NCBI GenBank assembly: GCA_015487635.1
Contig: WFPM01000215.1
Location: forward strand, 1 to 42,833
DNA from: Rhodothermus sp.
GTDB lineage: Bacteria; Bacteroidota; Rhodothermia; Rhodothermales; Rhodothermaceae
Length of the DNA stretch: 42,833 nt
Reading direction: 5' to 3'
A program made the translations under genes and the position numbers. This document shows positions 1-9,334 of this stretch, in pieces (positions within the stretch are counted from its first letter, which is position 1; the number at the start of each line of letters is the position of its first letter). The notes beneath the pieces were generated by a model that saw only the letters and a program-made list of their open reading frames with translations, searched no databases and had not been told where the DNA came from.

Positions 1-1
1 C

Positions 2-1612
2 CTCAGCCTCGAACAACTCAGCCTCCTGGCCCACCACTTCGAGGACGTCCTCAACCGCCTCCGCAAAGGCACGCTCGCCTTTGACCCCGCCATGATGGAC
101 GTCCTCTTCGAAGCCTTCGACCTCATGAAACAACTCCTCCAGCAGGTCGAAACGCGTAAACTGCAACCGCTGCCCATCACTGCCGCCATCGAAAGGCTTC
201 GGGCGATTGCCGAGGGCAAACCTGCCCCGAGCCGCTCTGAAACCCCGACTGCCGAACCTACTTCGTCGGCGCCGTCTTCTTCATCCGCTGCCCCATCTTC
301 GACACCGACGTCCGATTCGTCCGCGTCCGCCGCATCTGCTTCTAAACCGTCGGGCAGCGGCCAAGCCGCCCGTCGCGATCAGAGTACTGAGACGATCCGC
401 GTCGAGGTGCGCCGCCTCGACAACCTCATGGACCTGGTGGGCGAGCTGGTGCTGGGCCGCAACCGATTGCTGCAGCTTCTCAGCGAGCTGGGCACCGACG
501 GCGACAACGCCGAGTTGCTCCGTGAGCTGGCCGACACGACCACTCAGATCGACTTCATTACCACTGAGCTGCAGTCGGCCGTCATGCACACGCGCATGGT
601 GCAGATCGGCCGCGTATTTAACAAATTCCCACGACTGGTACGCGACCTGGCCCGCGAGTTCAACAAACAGATTGAGCTGGTCATCGAAGGCGAGGAGACC
701 GAGCTGGACAAGTCGCTCATCGAAGAGATCAGCGATCCCCTGGTACACCTGGTCCGAAATGCCGCCGACCACGGCATCGAGGATCCCGAAACGCGCCGCG
801 CTCGGGGCAAATCGCCCACCGGCCGCATTCGGCTGGCCGCCTCGCAGGAGGGCAACCACATCGTCATCGAAATCGAAGACGACGGCGCCGGCATAGATCC
901 GCAAAAACTCAAAGCCAAAGCGCTGGAAAAGGGACTCATCACCGAAAAAGAAGCGGCCGAAATGAGCGATCGGGAGGCGCTGGAGCTCATCTTTCGGGCC
1001 GGTTTCAGCACGGCGCAGCGCGTCAGCAAGGTCTCGGGCCGGGGCGTGGGCATGGACGTGGTCAAGACCAACATCACCAAACTGAACGGCACCATCAGCG
1101 TCCACTCAGTGCCCGGCCAGGGTACGCGTTTCACACTCAAGCTGCCGCTGACGCTGGCCATCATCCAGAGCCTGCTGGTCCAGGTAGGCGAAGAATCCTT
1201 CGCCATCCCACTGCATTCGGTCATCGAAGTGGTCGGGCTCGAACCCGGCACGGTGTATACCATTAAAGGCCGCGAAGTCATCCGCCTGCGCGACACCGTC
1301 ATTCCCCTGTTGCGTGTGGGCGAGATGCTGGAAGTCCCCGGTTGGACATATCATCCTGAGCGCTCCTATGCCGTCATTGTCGGCATCGCCCACCATCGGC
1401 TGGGCCTGATCGTAGACGATCTGATCGGCCAGAAGGAAATCGTGATCAAGCCGCTGGGCAACTACCTCAAGAAGGTGCCCGGCGTGGCCGGGTCCACGAT
1501 TCTCGGCGATGGTCGAGTGATCATGATTCTGGATGTTGGCGAGCTGGTGCGCATGGAAACGCAGCATCTTCGCGGCAGCGAAGCCTTCCAGGCCGCGCTG
1601 GTCACAGCCTGA
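2..1612 (+). CDS. cheA: Chemotaxis histidine kinase CheA, 5' truncated by window start (frame open upstream of the ATG at 92)
   Basis: Frame continues upstream as LSLEQLSLLAHHFEDVLNRLRKGTLAFDP (Hpt-like). HATPase motifs LVRNAADHGIE and GRGVGMDVVKTNI, then a C-terminal CheW-like domain. Confidence 0.95.
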   Translation, partial: LSLEQLSLLAHHFEDVLNRLRKGTLAFDPAMMDVLFEAFDLMKQLLQQVETRKLQPLPITAAIERLRAIAEGKPAPSRSETPTAEPTSSAPSSSSAAPSSTPTSDSSASAASASKPSGSGQAARRDQSTETIRVEVRRLDNLMDLVGELVLGRNRLLQLLSELGTDGDNAELLRELADTTTQIDFITTELQSAVMHTRMVQIGRVFNKFPRLVRDLAREFNKQIELVIEGEETELDKSLIEEISDPLVHLVRNAADHGIEDPETRRARGKSPTGRIRLAASQEGNHIVIEIEDDGAGIDPQKLKAKALEKGLITEKEAAEMSDREALELIFRAGFSTAQRVSKVSGRGVGMDVVKTNITKLNGTISVHSVPGQGTRFTLKLPLTLAIIQSLLVQVGEESFAIPLHSVIEVVGLEPGTVYTIKGREVIRLRDTVIPLLRVGEMLEVPGWTYHPERSYAVIVGIAHHRLGLIVDDLIGQKEIVIKPLGNYLKKVPGVAGSTILGDGRVIMILDVGELVRMETQHLRGSEAFQAALVTA

Positions 1613-1635
1613 ACTGCTACCTGCAGAGAAAGCCC

Positions 1636-2697
1636 ATGATCCGCGTACTCATCGTCGACGATTCGGCTTTCATGCGCAAGGCGCTCTCCATCATGCTGGA
1701 GGGCGATCCGGAAATCAAGGTCGTAGGTACGGCCCGTGACGGGCTGGAAGCCATCGAAAAAGTTCACGAGCTCAAGCCCGACATCGTTACGCTCGACGTC
1801 GAGATGCCGCGCATGGACGGGCTGACGGCGCTGCGGCGTATCATGCGCGAGCACCCCGTGCCTGTCATCATGGTCAGTTCGCTGACGCAGGAAGGCGCGC
1901 AGGCGACGATCGAAGCGCTGGAGGCCGGTGCCGTCGACTTCATCCCCAAACAGCACTCCTACGTCTCCATCGAAATCTCGCGCATTCGTGCCGAACTGCT
2001 GGAAAAAATCAAGACGATCGCCCGCACGCGTCCGTTGCTGACGCGTCGCAGGTCCGCCGCCCCAGGCGCCGAGGCGCTGCCAACGCTTCGCTTTCATGAA
2101 GCCCGTGCCATTGCCATCGGCGTTTCCACCGGAGGCCCCCGAGCCCTCCAGCAGGTCATTCCGACGCTTCCGGCCGACCTGCCCGTACCGGTGCTGATCG
2201 TCCAGCACATGCCCCCGCACTTTACCCGCTCGCTCGCCGAGCGGTTGGACAGCCTCAGTCCGATGACGGTGATCGAAGCGGAAGAAGGCATGTTGCTGGA
2301 AGCCGGGCGGGTCTTCCTGGCCCCTGGTGGACGGCATCTGGTACTGGAACGCCGCAACGGCCACGTGCCGGTAATCCGAACGCCCGTTGAGCCGGCCACG
2401 CTACACCGCCCCTCGGTGGATGTCATGTTCCGGAGCGTCTGCCAGCTCTTCGGCGGCAAGGTGCTGGCCGTCGTGATGACCGGTATGGGCCGTGACGGAC
2501 TGGAAGGCGCCCGCCTGATCAAGCAGCACGGCGGCAAAGTGATCACCCAGGACGAAGCTACCTGTGTGGTCTATGGCATGCCCCGCGCCGTAGCCGAGGC
2601 CGGGCTGAGCGACGCCGTACTGCCGCTGGAACAGATCGGTCCGATGCTGGCCCGGAGTCTGGGCTGCACCCCCGTTGCCCAACCTGTCTCCCCTTAA
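1636..2697 (+). CDS. cheB: Chemotaxis response regulator protein-glutamate methylesterase CheB
   Basis: Receiver domain MIRVLIVDDSAFMRKAL...TLDVEMPRMDGL; methylesterase motifs IGVSTGGPRALQ, VQHMPPHFTRSLAERL, VMTGMGRDG. Confidence 0.96.
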   Translation: MIRVLIVDDSAFMRKALSIMLEGDPEIKVVGTARDGLEAIEKVHELKPDIVTLDVEMPRMDGLTALRRIMREHPVPVIMVSSLTQEGAQATIEALEAGAVDFIPKQHSYVSIEISRIRAELLEKIKTIARTRPLLTRRRSAAPGAEALPTLRFHEARAIAIGVSTGGPRALQQVIPTLPADLPVPVLIVQHMPPHFTRSLAERLDSLSPMTVIEAEEGMLLEAGRVFLAPGGRHLVLERRNGHVPVIRTPVEPATLHRPSVDVMFRSVCQLFGGKVLAVVMTGMGRDGLEGARLIKQHGGKVITQDEATCVVYGMPRAVAEAGLSDAVLPLEQIGPMLARSLGCTPVAQPVSP

Positions 2698-2799
2698 GCT
2701 GTATCCTGAACTGCCGATACTTTCCCCGGGCGTCTGCCCTTTCTGAAGCGCGCAGTACGTCCTGATTCCGGCCACCTTGAAGTACGGGACGGTGTCGCC

Positions 2800-3588
2800 A
2801 TGGAAAAATCCACGCCAATCGGCTTAGGACTGGGTTTTGCACTGATCTTTGCCGCCATTTTTCTGGGGGGTAACTGGCTCACTTTTGTTGACATTCCCTC
2901 CATCCTGATCGTTGTCGGCGGCACCATTGCAGCTCTTCTGGTCGCCTATTCCATCGACGAACTCAAAGTCGTCGTCCCCGGTCTGCAGCGGTTGCTGAAA
3001 TTCAACCCGCCCGATCTGAGCCAGTACGTCGAATTGTTTTCCGAACTATCTCGCACGGCCCGCCGCGAAGGCCTGCTGGCGCTGGACCGCCGCCTCGGCG
3101 AACTGGATGATGAATTCATCCGCTTTGGCCTGGAAATGGCCGTCGACGGCATCGAAGAGCAGGAAATCGCCGAGATGCTTCAGGTGCGCATGACCGAGGA
3201 GTTTCGTCCGATTCAGCTTTTCGCCAAAATCATGAACTCGGCGGGCACATTCGCGCCGTCGTTCGGGATGATCGGGACGCTGATCGGGCTGGTGCAGATG
3301 ATGCAGAACCTCACCGACCCGACGCAGATCGGTGCCGGAATGGCCGTGGCCATGCTCACCACGCTTTATGGTGCCGTGCTGGCCAACCTTGTGTTTCTAC
3401 CGCTGGCCAACAAAATCAAAGTGCAGTTGGCTCAGCTTCAGAAGGCCCGCGAAATGACACGGGTCGGTATTCTGTCGATCGTCCGGGGCGACAGTCCCAG
3501 CATGATCGAGAAACGACTGCAGATGCTGGCCGGCAATCAGGAAGCAGGCGCCAAAGAAGAGGCACCACACCTGGCCAAAGCTGCCTGA
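2800..3588 (+). CDS. motA: Flagellar motor stator protein MotA
   Basis: MotA/PomA-like; IGTLIGLVQMMQNLTDPTQIGAGMAVAMLTTLYGAVLANLVFLPLANKIK; next to motB. Confidence 0.95.
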   Translation: MEKSTPIGLGLGFALIFAAIFLGGNWLTFVDIPSILIVVGGTIAALLVAYSIDELKVVVPGLQRLLKFNPPDLSQYVELFSELSRTARREGLLALDRRLGELDDEFIRFGLEMAVDGIEEQEIAEMLQVRMTEEFRPIQLFAKIMNSAGTFAPSFGMIGTLIGLVQMMQNLTDPTQIGAGMAVAMLTTLYGAVLANLVFLPLANKIKVQLAQLQKAREMTRVGILSIVRGDSPSMIEKRLQMLAGNQEAGAKEEAPHLAKAA

Positions 3589-3606
3589 ACCTAACCCGTT
3601 TAAGCC

Positions 3607-4368
3607 ATGCCGGAAGAAGTGCAACAGCCCCAGGAAGAGGAAGACGAGGAGCCCTCCGCTCCTTTCTGGATGACCACCTTCAGCGACATGGCCACGCTGC
3701 TATTGACCTTTTTCGTCATGATCGTGGCCATGTCGGAAGTCGAGGTCAAAAAGTTCAAAGAAGCGCTCAGCTTCTTCCAGGGGCGGACCGGCGTGTTACA
3801 AAGCGAAGCGGTCATTCCTTCGATCAAAAATCAGGTAATTCAGCGTCGACTTACCAAAGAACAACTGGAGAAATATGAGGAACTGATTCAGTACCTGCAG
3901 GAGCACAATCTGGAAGGCAAGGTGCAGGTGAATCTGACAGACAAGGGGCTGCACCTGATCATCACAGACTCCATCATGTTCCGTTCCGGCGAGGCCGAAA
4001 TCATCGAACCGTCCCGTACCATTCTGCGCATTCTGGCCGGCATTATCGACGATCGGATCGAGTCGGTCGTCGTCGAAGGCCACACGGACAACCGTCCCAT
4101 CCACACCGCCCGCTTCCCCTCCAACTGGGAGCTCTCGGCGGCACGGGCCGCTGCGGTGGTTCGCTTTCTACTGGAGCAGACTGACGCGCTACCGCCCTCG
4201 CGCTACGTGGCGGTAGGCTATGGCGAATTCCATCCACGAGATACCAATGCGACCCCGGAAGGACGGGCCCGTAATCGCCGCGTTGAAATCCTATTCAACT
4301 GGGAGCCATGGCAGAACGAGCACAACAACCCGTACCTGAAACGCCTGATACCTCCGGTGAGGAAGTAG
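3607..4368 (+). CDS. motB: Flagellar motor protein MotB (OmpA-like domain)
   Basis: N-terminal PFWMTTFSDMATLLLTFFVMIVAMSEVE and OmpA-like VVEGHTDNRPI...NWELSAARAAAVVRFL...RNRRVEI. Confidence 0.95.
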   Translation: MPEEVQQPQEEEDEEPSAPFWMTTFSDMATLLLTFFVMIVAMSEVEVKKFKEALSFFQGRTGVLQSEAVIPSIKNQVIQRRLTKEQLEKYEELIQYLQEHNLEGKVQVNLTDKGLHLIITDSIMFRSGEAEIIEPSRTILRILAGIIDDRIESVVVEGHTDNRPIHTARFPSNWELSAARAAAVVRFLLEQTDALPPSRYVAVGYGEFHPRDTNATPEGRARNRRVEILFNWEPWQNEHNNPYLKRLIPPVRK

Positions 4369-4856
4369 CCCAGGAGGAAGAAAAGCAGGGTGGTGGTAGC
4401 CTGCTGGCCCGCCTGCTACTGGTTGCCCTGACGCTGGGTCCCACAGCAGCCGGCGCCTGGCTGGCCTACTTCTACTATCCCACGCTGGCCCAGGCGGCCG
4501 AGCAGTTTTCTGGCACGAATGATGATACAGAGGAAGAAGCGAAGCCCGTCGAATACGGCCAGTTTATGGAGCTACAGGGCTTCATTATCAATCCAGCCGG
4601 CACAGACGGGACCCGCTACCTGATGATCAATTTGGGACTGGAAAGCGCGGATGGCGGCGTGCTGGAGGAATTGAAGGAAAAAGAAGTGGTCGTGCGCGAT
4701 ACCGTGCTCAAACTGCTCGGCCAGCGCACCGTCGAGGAACTGGCCGACATCAGCCTGCGCACGCAGCTCAAGCAGGAGCTGCGTGAAGCGGTCAATGGCG
4801 TCCTGCGCAAAGGAAAAATTGACCGCGTCTATTTCACCCAGTATGTGCTGCAGTAA
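4308..4856 (+). CDS. fliL: Flagellar basal body-associated protein FliL-like
   Basis: Single N-terminal TM followed by a FliL-like domain (FIINPAGTDGTRYLMINLGLE...LRDTVLKLLGQRTVEEL...GKIDRVYFTQYVLQ). Start overlaps motB by 61 nt, with GGGAG just upstream of the ATG. Confidence 0.85.
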   Translation: MAERAQQPVPETPDTSGEEVAQEEEKQGGGSLLARLLLVALTLGPTAAGAWLAYFYYPTLAQAAEQFSGTNDDTEEEAKPVEYGQFMELQGFIINPAGTDGTRYLMINLGLESADGGVLEELKEKEVVVRDTVLKLLGQRTVEELADISLRTQLKQELREAVNGVLRKGKIDRVYFTQYVLQ

Positions 4857-4864
4857 AGCGGGCC

Positions 4865-5911
4865 ATGGCGAAGCCGCTCAGCCAGGAGGAAATCGACATA
4901 CTCCTTGAGGTTCGTAGTCAGATCGGCGAACAGGGTGACTACGACCTCGAGGCCCTCGAGTCGATGATGACGGCCGAGGCGGAGAAGAAGATTCTCCCCT
5001 ACAACTTTAAGCGGCCTCGGCTGTTTTCGCAGGACCAGATGCGGGTCCTGCACTACGTGCATGAAGCCTTCGCCCGTGACCTGTCGGTTTATCTTTCGGC
5101 ACAGTTGCGCACGCTGGTCGACATTAGCCTGTCGGCTATCGACCAGGTGCTCTACTCGGAATTCGTGATGTCCAGCGCCCCCCCATCGGCACTCTACGTG
5201 ATCGACGTCCATCCACTTCATCAGAAAATCGTTCTAGAACTTGACCCTCGTCTGGCCATCTTCACGGTAGAAAAGCTTTTCGGGGGACCGGGCATCTTCC
5301 TGCGCAAACCACGGGAGCTTTCGCAGATCGAGCGCCGCATCATGGAGAAGGTCATGATGCGAGCGTTTCGTGAGTTGGAAAAGGCCTGGAAACAGATTCA
5401 CGAAATCCACCTGGAAGAAGCCGGCTTTGAGTCAAACGCCGAATTCGTGCAGATTCTGCCAGGTGTCGAGCCGGCGCTGGTGGCCACGTTCGAGGTTTCG
5501 ATTTACGAACAGCGCTCTTTTATCAACATCTGCTACCCGTACATCCTGCTGGAGCGGATGCTGGGACACAGCGCCATGAAGCAGTGGCGCTCCAGCTCCA
5601 CCACCGAAGTGCCACCCGCCGTTCGCCAGCGTTACGAAGAACAACTGAAGAAAATCGAGGTGGAGCTGCGTGCCGTCATGGGCCGCACCCGAATCAAGAT
5701 CAACGAGCTGATGACGCTGGAAGAAGGCGACGTGATCGTGCTGGAGCGCCGGGTGAATCAACCCGTCCAGGTGTACATCGGCAAGCGCGAGAAATTCAGG
5801 GCGATCCCCGGCCGCTCCGGTAAACATCGCGCGCTGCGCATTCTGGAAATCGTCCCCCCGGAACTACCGCTTGACGAAGATGAGCTCGAATCCAACGCTT
5901 CCGCGGCTTGA
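4865..5911 (+). CDS. fliM: Flagellar motor switch protein FliM
   Basis: N-terminal LSQEEIDILLE; YNFKRPRLFSQDQMRVLHYVHEAFARDLSVYLSAQLR; C-terminal SpoA-like domain. Confidence 0.96.
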   Translation: MAKPLSQEEIDILLEVRSQIGEQGDYDLEALESMMTAEAEKKILPYNFKRPRLFSQDQMRVLHYVHEAFARDLSVYLSAQLRTLVDISLSAIDQVLYSEFVMSSAPPSALYVIDVHPLHQKIVLELDPRLAIFTVEKLFGGPGIFLRKPRELSQIERRIMEKVMMRAFRELEKAWKQIHEIHLEEAGFESNAEFVQILPGVEPALVATFEVSIYEQRSFINICYPYILLERMLGHSAMKQWRSSSTTEVPPAVRQRYEEQLKKIEVELRAVMGRTRIKINELMTLEEGDVIVLERRVNQPVQVYIGKREKFRAIPGRSGKHRALRILEIVPPELPLDEDELESNASAA

Positions 5912-6761
5912 GGCCACCCGTGAGGCCCTGCAGCAGTTTTTGCAGACGCTGCTGAACCAGGAGCTTTCCCTGGAGCTGGGCACGCCTGCTACGATCACGG
6001 GCGATCAGCTGAACGAGCTGACCAGCGACCGGGTGCTGATCTGGGCCAGCAGCGAACCGTTCGCCATCGGGTTGACGCCGGACTGGATCCCGCTGCTGTC
6101 ACAGGCCATGCTCGGCGAAGCGCTCAACCCCGGCGACGAAGGCACCGATGACCTGCTGGGCGAAGTAGCCGCCCAGGGCTACGGCACGCTGCGCAACGCA
6201 CTGGCTGCCGAAGGCGTACGCTTGCCCGAGGTAAGCTTTGTCGTCCAGCAACCCGGCGCCGAGACCGCTCAGCCCCCAGTCGAACTGCCCGACTCGCTGC
6301 TTCAGCTTCCATTCACGCTGCAGATCGGTGACGCGCAGCACGAAGGTTTCATCCTGCTGCCCCCAAACATCGCGCAACAGCGACCCGGTGATGCTCGAAA
6401 GACGGCCTCGGCAGAGGCTGGCGAGCAGCCTCCCATCGAAGTGCGCCCGGCTTCCTTTGGTGAACTGGGGCCTGAACGCATTGGCGATGGAGGCGTCACG
6501 GGCAACCTGGAATTGCTGGCCGATGTCGAGCTGGAGATCGTCGTTGAGCTGGGTCGGCGCCGCCTGCCACTGGCCGATGTGCTGCGGCTGACCACCGGCA
6601 GCATCATCGAGCTGGAAAAACTGGTTGGCGAACCGCTGGAAATTTATGCCAACGGTCGGCTCATCGCCGAAGGCGAAGCCGTCGTGATCGACGAGCAATT
6701 CGGCGTGCGCATTACCAGCCTGGTGACCGGAAACCGACAGCGTGAAAAAGCGCTGTTCTGA
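5880..6761 (+). CDS. fliN: Flagellar motor switch protein FliN/FliY-like (long form, C-terminal SpoA domain)
   Basis: C-terminus LLADVELEIVVELGRRRLPLADVLRLTTGSIIELEKLVGEPLEIYANGRLIAEGEAVVIDEQFGVRITSLV. ATG at 5880 preferred over the TTG at 5871 of the ORF track. Confidence 0.9.
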   Translation: MSSNPTLPRLEATREALQQFLQTLLNQELSLELGTPATITGDQLNELTSDRVLIWASSEPFAIGLTPDWIPLLSQAMLGEALNPGDEGTDDLLGEVAAQGYGTLRNALAAEGVRLPEVSFVVQQPGAETAQPPVELPDSLLQLPFTLQIGDAQHEGFILLPPNIAQQRPGDARKTASAEAGEQPPIEVRPASFGELGPERIGDGGVTGNLELLADVELEIVVELGRRRLPLADVLRLTTGSIIELEKLVGEPLEIYANGRLIAEGEAVVIDEQFGVRITSLVTGNRQREKALF

Positions 6762-6827
6762 GTACTGGCACGGTGTTGGCAGGCCGGTGGCGAGAGCGTG
6801 CCGACGCCACCCCATCCACACCGTGCC

Positions 6828-7358
6828 ATGACGTTCCGTGTACGTTCCGCCAGCGGCTTCCCGCTCCGCCGCCTGCTTCTGCTGGGCGGCGGGCTTGTTC
6901 TACTCTGGCTGGCGCTGCAATGGGCCTCCACGCCTGCTGTGCCGCCCGCCGCTTCTCCGAAAGCTGTCGCGGATTCTACCCTCACGCTGCCCGCTCGTTC
7001 GGAGCCCGCACCACCCTATCTGAGCGTTCGCTACCTGCTGGTGCTGCTCGTGCTGACCGGCGGAGCCGTGCTGGCGCTTTATCTGCACCGCCGCACGCGT
7101 ACGCTGCCCGGTCCCGCCCTGCTGCGTCCGATCGGCCAGCTTCCGCTGGGCCCCGGTCAGCAGATTCGCCTCGTCGCCTGCGGCGACGAACTCCTGATCC
7201 TGGGCGTCACGTCCCAGCAGATCACGCTGCTCAAAAGCATACCCCTTCCGCCGGAGCTTCAGCACAACGACCACCCCGAAACACCTCCGGCCTCCACCTT
7301 CGCCCGGCTGCTCACCACGCTGTCCGCCCAACCCCAACAAACCGGCCATGCGTCGTAA
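6828..7358 (+). CDS. fliO: Flagellar biosynthesis protein FliO-like
   Basis: Membrane segments followed by a basic, compact domain (PIGQLPLGPGQQIRLVACGDELLILGVTSQQITLL); located between fliN and fliP. Confidence 0.75.
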   Translation: MTFRVRSASGFPLRRLLLLGGGLVLLWLALQWASTPAVPPAASPKAVADSTLTLPARSEPAPPYLSVRYLLVLLVLTGGAVLALYLHRRTRTLPGPALLRPIGQLPLGPGQQIRLVACGDELLILGVTSQQITLLKSIPLPPELQHNDHPETPPASTFARLLTTLSAQPQQTGHAS

Positions 7359-8166
7359 GCTGTCGCTTCGTGGACTTCTTCTGTGTGTTGCGCTGCTGGG
7401 CGTTGGCCTGCCCATAGCCCCGGCGCTTGCCCAGCAAACCCAGACGCAACAGACCACACCCCCACCGTCTTCCTCTTCCGGCGGCAGCACCCTACTGAGC
7501 CCCCTTCCTCGTATTCAACTCGGCGAGAACGAAGACTTTGCGCTGCCGCTGCAGCTTTTGCTGCTGCTCACCATCCTGTCGCTGGCCCCGGCCATTATCA
7601 TCCTGACCACCAGTTTTACCCGTCTGGTGGTCATCTTCAGCATCCTGCGGACGGCGCTCGGCCTGCAACAATCCCCGCCCACGCAGGTGCTGATCGGGCT
7701 GGCGCTCTTTCTGACGCTGTTCATCATGTATCCAGTGTTCGATCAGATTCACGACGAGGCGCTGCGGCCCTACCTAGACGGCGAAATCACCCAGCAGGTG
7801 GCGCTCGAACGGGCCGCTGCCCCGCTGCGCGCTTTCATGCTGCGCCAGACCCGTGAAAAAGACCTGATGTTGTTCATGGACCTAGCCCGCGTCGAAGCCT
7901 TCGACCGCCCCGAAGACGTGCCTTTCTACATTCTGGTCCCGGCTTTCGTGATCAGCGAGCTGCGCATCGCCTTCCAGATCGGCTTTATGATCTTTCTGCC
8001 CTTCCTGCTGGTGGACCTGATCGTCGCCAGCGTGCTGATGAGCATGGGCATGATGATGCTGCCGCCGGTCATGATCTCGCTGCCGATCAAGCTGCTGCTG
8101 TTCGTGCTGGCCGACGGTTGGTATCTCGTGGTGGAATCGGTTGTTCGTGGTTATCTCGGCGGTTAA
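7348..8166 (+). CDS. fliP: Flagellar type III export protein FliP
   Basis: Signal peptide; TSFTRLVVIFSILRTALGLQQSPPTQVLIGLALFLTLFIMYPVFDQIHDEALRPYLDGEI; DLIVASVLMSMGMMMLPPVMISLPIKLLLFVLADGW. Confidence 0.97.
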   Translation: MRRKLSLRGLLLCVALLGVGLPIAPALAQQTQTQQTTPPPSSSSGGSTLLSPLPRIQLGENEDFALPLQLLLLLTILSLAPAIIILTTSFTRLVVIFSILRTALGLQQSPPTQVLIGLALFLTLFIMYPVFDQIHDEALRPYLDGEITQQVALERAAAPLRAFMLRQTREKDLMLFMDLARVEAFDRPEDVPFYILVPAFVISELRIAFQIGFMIFLPFLLVDLIVASVLMSMGMMMLPPVMISLPIKLLLFVLADGWYLVVESVVRGYLGG

Positions 8167-8179
8167 ATCCCTGACGGCT

Positions 8180-8449
8180 ATGACCAGTGAAGTCGCCCTG
8201 TACTGGATTCAGGAAGCACTCAAAACCGCTCTGCTGCTGGTAGGACCACTGCTGGGCGTAGCACTGATCGTGGGGCTGATCGTGAGCCTGCTGCAGGCCA
8301 TCACGTCGGTGCAGGAGATGACGCTCAGCTACATTCCCAAGATTCTGGCCGTGGGGCTCGTGCTGCTGTTGCTGGCACCCTGGATGCTGCAGCTCCTGAC
8401 GGACTTTGCCGTGCAGGTGCTGCAGTTCATCCCGAACGTGTCGCACTGA
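8180..8449 (+). CDS. fliQ: Flagellar export protein FliQ
   Basis: ATG at 8180 gives a 89 aa product MTSEVALYWIQEALKTALLLVGPLLGVALIVGLIVSLLQAITSVQEMTLSYIPKI; classic FliQ pattern. Confidence 0.95.
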   Translation: MTSEVALYWIQEALKTALLLVGPLLGVALIVGLIVSLLQAITSVQEMTLSYIPKILAVGLVLLLLAPWMLQLLTDFAVQVLQFIPNVSH

Positions 8450-8453
8450 AGCC

Positions 8454-9230
8454 ATGCCCCTGCTGAACCCGGAATACTTGCTACGCGTGCTGCTGGTGTT
8501 TGTGCGGATCAGCGGGGTGCTGCTGGCAGCCCCGTTCTTCGGCCAGCTCTCAATTCCGGTGCGCGTGCGCGTGCTACTGGCCGTGCTGCTGGCCTACAGC
8601 CTATCGGGACTGGTACCGGGCCCGCTGCCGCCTCATACCGATCAGGCGCTCGGCTTCATCATAGCCGTAGCCCTCGAGGCACTGACCGGCCTGCTGCTGG
8701 GCTTTGCCGCGCACATGATCTTCTGGGCGGTCGAAATGGCCGGCGACCTGATCGGCTTTCAGATCGGGCTTCACATGGCCCAGGTCTTCAATCCGCTGGA
8801 GGGACACGCGGCCAACCCGATGGGGCGACTGCTTTCGCTGGCCGCGCTGATGATTTTCGTGCTGCTGGACGGCCATCACGTGGTGCTGCGTGCCCTGGTC
8901 GAGTCGTTCCGCGTCGTCCCCCTGGCCGGTGCCAACCTCGCGGCCAGCCAGCCGATGCTGGTTCAATGGGTCTGGGACTTTCTGGTACTGGCACTGCGCC
9001 TGACCGCACCGTTTATGGTGACGATCCTGCTGATCGACGTGGCCCTGGGCATCTTTGCGCGCATCGTCCCCCAGGCCGATCTGTTCTCCATTGCGCTGCC
9101 ACTCAAACTGCTCGTCGGGCTGGCACTGGCCCTGTTCTACATGCGGGCTTTCTTCCCGCTGATGGCCACGCTAATCAGCAACATCGACGACGAGCTGCTC
9201 CGGCTGCTGGGTGCCATCCTGCCGCCCTGA
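8454..9230 (+). CDS. fliR: Flagellar export protein FliR
   Basis: Multi-TM; VLLVFVRISGVLLAAPFFGQLSIPVRVRVLLAVLLAYSL; after fliQ. ATG at 8454 preferred over the upstream start in the ORF track. Confidence 0.93.
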   Translation: MPLLNPEYLLRVLLVFVRISGVLLAAPFFGQLSIPVRVRVLLAVLLAYSLSGLVPGPLPPHTDQALGFIIAVALEALTGLLLGFAAHMIFWAVEMAGDLIGFQIGLHMAQVFNPLEGHAANPMGRLLSLAALMIFVLLDGHHVVLRALVESFRVVPLAGANLAASQPMLVQWVWDFLVLALRLTAPFMVTILLIDVALGIFARIVPQADLFSIALPLKLLVGLALALFYMRAFFPLMATLISNIDDELLRLLGAILPP

Positions 9231-9334
9231 CGGAAAGGATTTCCGTCCGAGCCTGTTGGCCTGTCTCCAATGTTTTCGTTTAGCCGTCCGGCACGCTTTT
9301 TCGGCGGACGCATGCAGCCACCCCGAAATGCCGT

